This document shows, one piece after another, positions 5,685 to 9,317 of a stretch of 9,317 nucleotides of DNA; positions within the stretch are counted from its first letter, which is position 1; every line of letters begins with the position of its first letter. This stretch comes from CAZFBR01 sp035353495 [NCBI: uncultured bacterium]. GTDB lineage: Bacteria > DAOPZR01. The DNA is taken from contig CAZFBR010000135.1 of NCBI GenBank assembly GCA_964517215.1, positions 1 to 9,317 on the forward strand, written 5' to 3'. Under the pieces are notes generated by a model that had not been told where the DNA came from, did no database searches, and saw only the letters and a program-made list of their open reading frames with translations. Made by a program: the position numbers and the translations under genes.

Positions 5685-6880
5685 AGCGGCCGGAACTGGA
5701 ACGCAGGCATCTGCTCATGCTGGCCATTGCGCTGGGGGCGGTGCTGCTGGTCTGTGCGGCCACGCTGCTGTTCGGGAACGGCTGGCGGTTCTGGCGCGAG
5801 GGGCCGGACGACCTGATCGCGGCGAAGCAGCCGGTCGTGGTGTTGCTCAACGCGCTGGATGAGGAACGCAAACTGGCGGGGTGTGCGCTGCTGCTGTACG
5901 ACGCCGGCAGCCAGCGCACCGTGCTGCTGGGTGTCCCGACAACTGCGGTCCTGCCGGGGGCGGACAGCCAGCCGCACCGGCTGAGTGCGCTGCGTGACGA
6001 GGGCGTGGGCGCGCAGAGCGCGGCGCTCGCCCGCTTGTGCGGGCTGGCCATTCCCTTCTACCTGGAAATCGACAGCGAGGAATTCTATCGGCTCGCGGAC
6101 GTGCTGGGCGGCATTGAAGTGCGGCTCGACCGTCAGCTGACCGCCACGGTGCGCGGTGAGCAGCTCATGCTGCCCATCGAGCGCTATCGCTACAACAGTG
6201 ACAAGCTGCGCGAATATGTGCGCTATGCCGATGCGCTGGAGTCGCCGGCGGAGCGTCAGGACCTGATGCAGCGGCTGCTGACGGGTCTCGTGCTGCAGTT
6301 CAAGCTGCAGCGCGATTTGCTGGCCAATCCCGAGGTCTGGGGCCTGATCGGCGATTGGCTGCAGAGCAATCTGACCGTTGCGGAAATCGGCCAGCTGGCC
6401 AATCGGGTGGCGGATTGCGGGGCGGACAACCTGCAATGGCAAATGTTGCCGGGCAGTGCGGAAATCAGCAACGGGGTGGCGATGTTCGTGCCCCGCGCGC
6501 CGGAGCTGGCGACCCTGCTGGCGGTGACACCGGCGGCGCCGGCGGAAGAAGCGCCGGTGCCCGAACCGGAAAGCGCGCCGGCGGCGCTGACGCCGCTCAA
6601 AACGGCGCTGTTGAACGGCACCGGGGTCGGCGGGGTGGCCCATGGTTTGCGCCAGCAGCTGGCGGAACACCGCGATGTGGATATCGTCGAGGTGGGGAAT
6701 GCGGACAATTTCAACTACCGGCAGACGAAGATTGTGGCGCGGACGGGCAATTTGCCGGCGGCGCAGCGGGTGCGTGAATATCTGGGCTTCGGTCAGGCGA
6801 CCACTGATGGCGCGGCGTCCGACCTGGTGGACGTGACCATCATTGTCGGGCGGGACTATCTGGAACGGAGAAATCAATAA
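5681..6880 (+). CDS. LCP (LytR-CpsA-Psr)-type membrane protein with LytR_C domain and degenerate active site
   Basis: A 399-residue protein anchored by one N-terminal helix (residues 11-31), with the rest predicted outside the cytoplasm. Residues about 50-260 follow the LCP fold: VVVLLNALDE, LLLYDAGSQRTVLLGVP, the best-matched segment FYLEIDSEEFYRLADVLGGIEV, and YVRYADALESPAERQ. A Pro/Ala/Glu-rich linker (about 282-305) leads to a LytR_C domain (306-399), beginning LKTALLNGTGVGG and including NADNFNYRQTKIV. LCP enzymes attach glycopolymers to peptidoglycan. Here the usual RSDT motif reads LAGCA, SIPRD reads GVPTT, and the KINAAY segment is lost, so transferase activity is doubtful. The ATG at 5681 has AGGAG 8 bases upstream and overlaps the yqeK stop. 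An LCP protein between yqeK and rsfS is a known Firmicutes arrangement, which supports the family call despite the divergence. Confidence 0.82.
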   Translation: MKRPELERRHLLMLAIALGAVLLVCAATLLFGNGWRFWREGPDDLIAAKQPVVVLLNALDEERKLAGCALLLYDAGSQRTVLLGVPTTAVLPGADSQPHRLSALRDEGVGAQSAALARLCGLAIPFYLEIDSEEFYRLADVLGGIEVRLDRQLTATVRGEQLMLPIERYRYNSDKLREYVRYADALESPAERQDLMQRLLTGLVLQFKLQRDLLANPEVWGLIGDWLQSNLTVAEIGQLANRVADCGADNLQWQMLPGSAEISNGVAMFVPRAPELATLLAVTPAAPAEEAPVPEPESAPAALTPLKTALLNGTGVGGVAHGLRQQLAEHRDVDIVEVGNADNFNYRQTKIVARTGNLPAAQRVREYLGFGQATTDGAASDLVDVTIIVGRDYLERRNQ

Positions 6881-7464
6881 TGGAAAAGAAGACCACAGGG
6901 AAGCCGAAGCAGCGGCGGACGGCGCCGGCCGGGAAGCAGCGGACGGCGGTCGCAACCGCGCCCGGGAAAAAGCGGGTGTCAACCCGCAAGCCGGCGGCGC
7001 CCACCGCGGCGGAACGCGAGCGCAAACGCGAGGCGACGAAGCGACGGCTGCGCGAACGGTTGCGCCCGGCCGCGGCGGCCGTTACCCCGGCCCGCAAACC
7101 GGCAGCAGCGGCGTCGGCGGCGCTCGCGGGAACGGGCGCCGCGGCGAAACTGGCGCGGCGGATCATCGCCATTCTGGAAGAGAAGCAGGCCATCGATCCG
7201 GTGATGGTCGACGTGGCTGACCGCACGCCGCTGGCGGATTACTTTGTCGTTGCCGGCGGCCGCTCGTCCACGCACGTCAACGCCCTGTTCCAGGCGGTCT
7301 ACCGGACGCTCAAGGGCGACGCACAGCTCCGGCACAGCGAAGGGGTGCAGGCGGCGCAGTGGATCCTTGCGGATTACGGCTCGGTGATTGTGCACCTGTT
7401 CGATCAGGAGATCCGACCCCGCTATGCGCTCGAGGAGTTGTGGCAGGCGGCGCGCCGCGATTGA
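6880..7464 (+). CDS. rsfS: Ribosomal silencing factor RsfS with long basic N-terminal extension
   Basis: RsfS binds ribosomal protein uL14 on the large subunit and blocks joining with the small subunit, lowering translation in starvation or stationary phase. The conserved core is at residues 88-194: KLARRIIAILEEKQAIDPVMV, ADRTPLADYFVVAGGRSSTHV (RsfS signature), HSEGVQAAQWILADYGSVIVHLF and YALEELW. The core is normal in length. In front lies an extension of about 87 residues made mostly of Lys, Arg, Ala, Pro and Thr, low in complexity and strongly basic. It appears to be real: the ATG at 6880 overlaps the LCP stop by one base (TAATG), GGAG lies 9 bases upstream, and no ATG occurs between it and the core. 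The gene is followed after 19 bases by the pirin gene. Confidence 0.93.
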   Translation: MEKKTTGKPKQRRTAPAGKQRTAVATAPGKKRVSTRKPAAPTAAERERKREATKRRLRERLRPAAAAVTPARKPAAAASAALAGTGAAAKLARRIIAILEEKQAIDPVMVDVADRTPLADYFVVAGGRSSTHVNALFQAVYRTLKGDAQLRHSEGVQAAQWILADYGSVIVHLFDQEIRPRYALEELWQAARRD

Positions 7465-7483
7465 GGGCTGACGGAGGCCGGGC

Positions 7484-8323
7484 GTGAACGAACGTCGCAT
7501 CGGCACGATCCTGCGCGGGACGCGGGTGGAGGAGGGCGCCGGGGTCATGCTCCGCCGGCTGTTCGCCCATGCCGAAGCGGGGCGGTTTGATCCCTTCCTG
7601 CTCTTCGACGATTTCGGGTCAACCGATCCGCAGGAATATGTCGCGGGGTTTCCCTGGCATCCGCATCGCGGGATCGAAACCGTGACCCTCATGCTGGCGG
7701 GCCGGGTGGAGCATGGCGACAGCATCGGCAATCGCGGAACGATCGGTCCGGGCGACGTGCAGTGGATGAGCGCGGGAGGCGGCATCATCCATCAGGAGAT
7801 GCCGCAGGCGGATCCGGTTTGTCTGCGCGGGTTCCAGCTCTGGGTGAATCTCCCGGCCGCGCACAAGCTGACGCCGCCGCGCTATCGCGGCATCACGGCG
7901 GCGGAAATCCCGGCGGTGGCGCCGGCGCCCGGGGTGACGGTCAAGATTATCAGCGGCGAGTGCGGCGGCCGGCGCGGTATTGTCTCTGATCTTGTGGTTC
8001 CGGTGCTCTACCATGACGTGAACTTTTCCCGGGCAGTGCCCTATACCCAGCCCGTGCCGCCGACATGGACGGGACTGGTCTACTGTTATGCCGGGCAGCT
8101 GGCAATTGGCGATACACTATTGACCGACGGCGAACTGGGGGTCCTGACGCCGGGCGACGGGGTGACCCTGCAGGCGCAGGCAGCGGCAACCAGCTGTCTG
8201 CTGCTGGCGGGCCAACCGGTCGGCGAACCGATTGCCTGGGACGGCCCCATCGTCATGAACACTGCGGCCGAACTCGAAACTGCCTTCCGCGAATACCGCA
8301 ACGGCACCTTTCTCACGGCATGA
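7484..8323 (+). CDS. Pirin family protein
   Basis: A 279-residue bicupin of the pirin family, close to the usual length of 230-300. The N-terminal cupin has the metal ligands in place: His59 and His61 in FPWHPHRGIETVT, and His103 and Glu105 in GGIIHQEMP. These correspond to the iron-binding His, His, His and Glu of human pirin and E. coli YhhW. The motif GDVQWMSAGGG and the QLWVNLP segment are also typical, and a C-terminal cupin follows. Bacterial pirins bind iron; some have quercetin dioxygenase activity and others regulate by protein contact, so the substrate here cannot be named. The start is GTG at 7484, with GGAGG 6 bases upstream. The stop overlaps the next ATG by 4 bases, so it is coupled to the flavoprotein gene. 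Pirin is not a usual neighbour of rsfS. Confidence 0.93.
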   Translation: MNERRIGTILRGTRVEEGAGVMLRRLFAHAEAGRFDPFLLFDDFGSTDPQEYVAGFPWHPHRGIETVTLMLAGRVEHGDSIGNRGTIGPGDVQWMSAGGGIIHQEMPQADPVCLRGFQLWVNLPAAHKLTPPRYRGITAAEIPAVAPAPGVTVKIISGECGGRRGIVSDLVVPVLYHDVNFSRAVPYTQPVPPTWTGLVYCYAGQLAIGDTLLTDGELGVLTPGDGVTLQAQAAATSCLLLAGQPVGEPIAWDGPIVMNTAAELETAFREYRNGTFLTA

Positions 8324-9317
8324 ACCCCATCCTGATCATCGGCGCCGGCCCGTGCGGGCTGGGCGCGGCCCGGGCGCTGCAGGCGATGGGGCGCGACGAC
8401 TGGGAAGTATGCGAGGCGAACGAGTATGCCGGCGGGCTGTCGGCCTCGTTTCTCGATCCGCACGGGTTCACCTGGGACGTGGGCGGACATGTGCTCTTCA
8501 CCAAATACCCGCAATTCGCCGCGCTGGTGCGCGACGTGCTCGCGGGCGAGTACCATGAGCATCAGCGTTCGGCCTGGGTGCGCCTGTGCGAACCGCCGGC
8601 GTGGGTGCCGTACCCCTATCAGGACAATTTGCACTGCCTGCCCGCCGCCATGCGCGCGGCGGCGCTGCGCGGCCTCGAGCGCCGCGAGGCGGGCAACCCG
8701 CGCAATTTCGAGGAATGGATCAGGGCCCATTTCGGCGAGGACATTGCCCGCCAGTTCATGCTGCCGTACAACGCCAAGGTCTGGGGAACCAGCCCGCGTG
8801 AGATGGATTTTCATTGGATTGCGGATCGGGTCAAGACCATAGACGCGGAAGAACTGAAACGCGTGCAGCCGGGTGATCCGCCGCGCGGCGGCTGGGGGCC
8901 GAACGCCACGTTCCTCTTTCCGCAGTCAGGCGGGACCGGCGAGATCTTCCGCCGGCTGGCGGCCCCGCTCCAGACGCATATCCGCTACGGGGCGAAGCTG
9001 GTGGCGCTTGATGCCCGGCGCAAGGTCGCCACTTTCAGCGACGGGCGCGAGGTTGCCTATCGCGCGCTGATCAGCACGCTGCGGCTGGATGAACTGCTGG
9101 CCATGGTGCCCGGCATCGGCGTGACCGCGCCGCTGCGGGCGGTGGGCGGGGCGGTGGTCGGCATCGGGGTCGAACATCACGAGGCGAGCGGCCGCTGCTG
9201 GTCGTACTTTCCCGAGAACCCGCCGGGCTTCTACCGGCTCACGTGGTTTCATCATTATGCAGCGGGCAATGTTCCCGACGGCGATGCCGGGCGCTACGCG
9301 GCGTATATGGTGGAGAC
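8320..9317 (+). CDS. FAD-dependent oxidoreductase, UDP-galactopyranose mutase/amine oxidase-like (3' end outside window)
   Basis: The first 332 residues of a flavoprotein that runs past the right edge. The N-terminus is a Rossmann dinucleotide-binding motif, ILIIGAGPCGLGAARAL (4-20), with Glu32 at the end of the second strand and GGLSAS (39-44) as the following glycine motif. DVGGHVLF comes next, and later NFEEWIRAHFGEDIARQFM with LPYNAKVWGTSP and FPQSGGTGEIFRRL. That combination is seen in the COG1232/NAD(P)-binding amine-oxidase-like group, often annotated as protoporphyrinogen oxidase-like or UDP-galactopyranose mutase-like and often linked to polysaccharide genes. Substrate is unknown; a genuine heme enzyme seems less likely. 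The ATG at 8320 overlaps the pirin stop (ATGA). No frameshift or stop is seen up to 9317. Confidence 0.85.
   Translation, partial: MNPILIIGAGPCGLGAARALQAMGRDDWEVCEANEYAGGLSASFLDPHGFTWDVGGHVLFTKYPQFAALVRDVLAGEYHEHQRSAWVRLCEPPAWVPYPYQDNLHCLPAAMRAAALRGLERREAGNPRNFEEWIRAHFGEDIARQFMLPYNAKVWGTSPREMDFHWIADRVKTIDAEELKRVQPGDPPRGGWGPNATFLFPQSGGTGEIFRRLAAPLQTHIRYGAKLVALDARRKVATFSDGREVAYRALISTLRLDELLAMVPGIGVTAPLRAVGGAVVGIGVEHHEASGRCWSYFPENPPGFYRLTWFHHYAAGNVPDGDAGRYAAYMVE

Noticed and set aside
5483-6982. Open frame of about 500 codons on the minus strand opposite yqeK, the LCP gene and rsfS
   Set aside because: It spans three real plus-strand genes, has an Arg/Gln/His-rich composition with no recognisable motif, and is a codon-bias shadow.
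1-9317. Mobile element, CRISPR array, toxin-antitoxin or defence island
   Set aside because: No transposase, integrase, repeat-spacer structure or defence gene was found. Apart from the pseudogene and the 3' operon additions, the content is housekeeping.

Overview
The window comes from a GC-rich bacterium that has Firmicutes-type gene order but probably two membranes; a flagellated member of the Negativicutes fits best. Three things point there. The order proA-nadD-yqeK-LCP(LytR_C)-rsfS is the classic Firmicutes neighbourhood. A DUF948 + YtxH pair and a flagellar hook gene lie beside it. Ribosome-binding sites are strong GGAGG types and promoters are of the sigma-70/A kind. The taxonomic call is an inference from gene content, not a sequence match.

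Layout. (1) 1-759, plus strand: the C-terminal 252 residues of a FlgE-type flagellar hook protein, entering from the left edge. (2) 812-1596, minus strand: a compact two-gene envelope operon (DUF948 protein, then YtxH protein) with a sigma-A promoter at one end and a rho-independent terminator at the other, convergent with the flagellar gene. (3) 1801-2414, minus strand: a divergent macro-domain protein with its own promoter and almost no 5' leader. (4) 2415-3170: an intergenic region with a plausible plus-strand promoter, a leader with consecutive hairpins, and a decayed TusA-family sulfurtransferase gene (two in-frame stops and one frameshift). (5) 3171-9317, plus strand: one long, tightly packed transcription unit that starts at a good promoter: proA, nadD, yqeK, a LytR-CpsA-Psr-type membrane protein with a LytR_C domain, rsfS, a pirin, and an FAD-dependent oxidoreductase that runs off the right edge.

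Genes in the last unit overlap by 1, 4 or 17 bases or are separated by at most 19 bases, so translational coupling is likely. It combines proline synthesis (ProA), NAD synthesis (NadD), Ap4A turnover (YqeK), envelope-associated function (LCP-like) and ribosome silencing (RsfS), then two genes with no obvious link to that core (pirin and a UDP-galactopyranose-mutase-like/amine-oxidase-like flavoprotein).

I found no new multi-gene defence or mobile system here. The points most worth a second look are an LCP protein that has lost most of the catalytic charged residues, an RsfS with a roughly 87-residue basic extension, a macro domain without its signature asparagines, a hook protein with four cysteines, and the TusA pseudogene with its structured leader.
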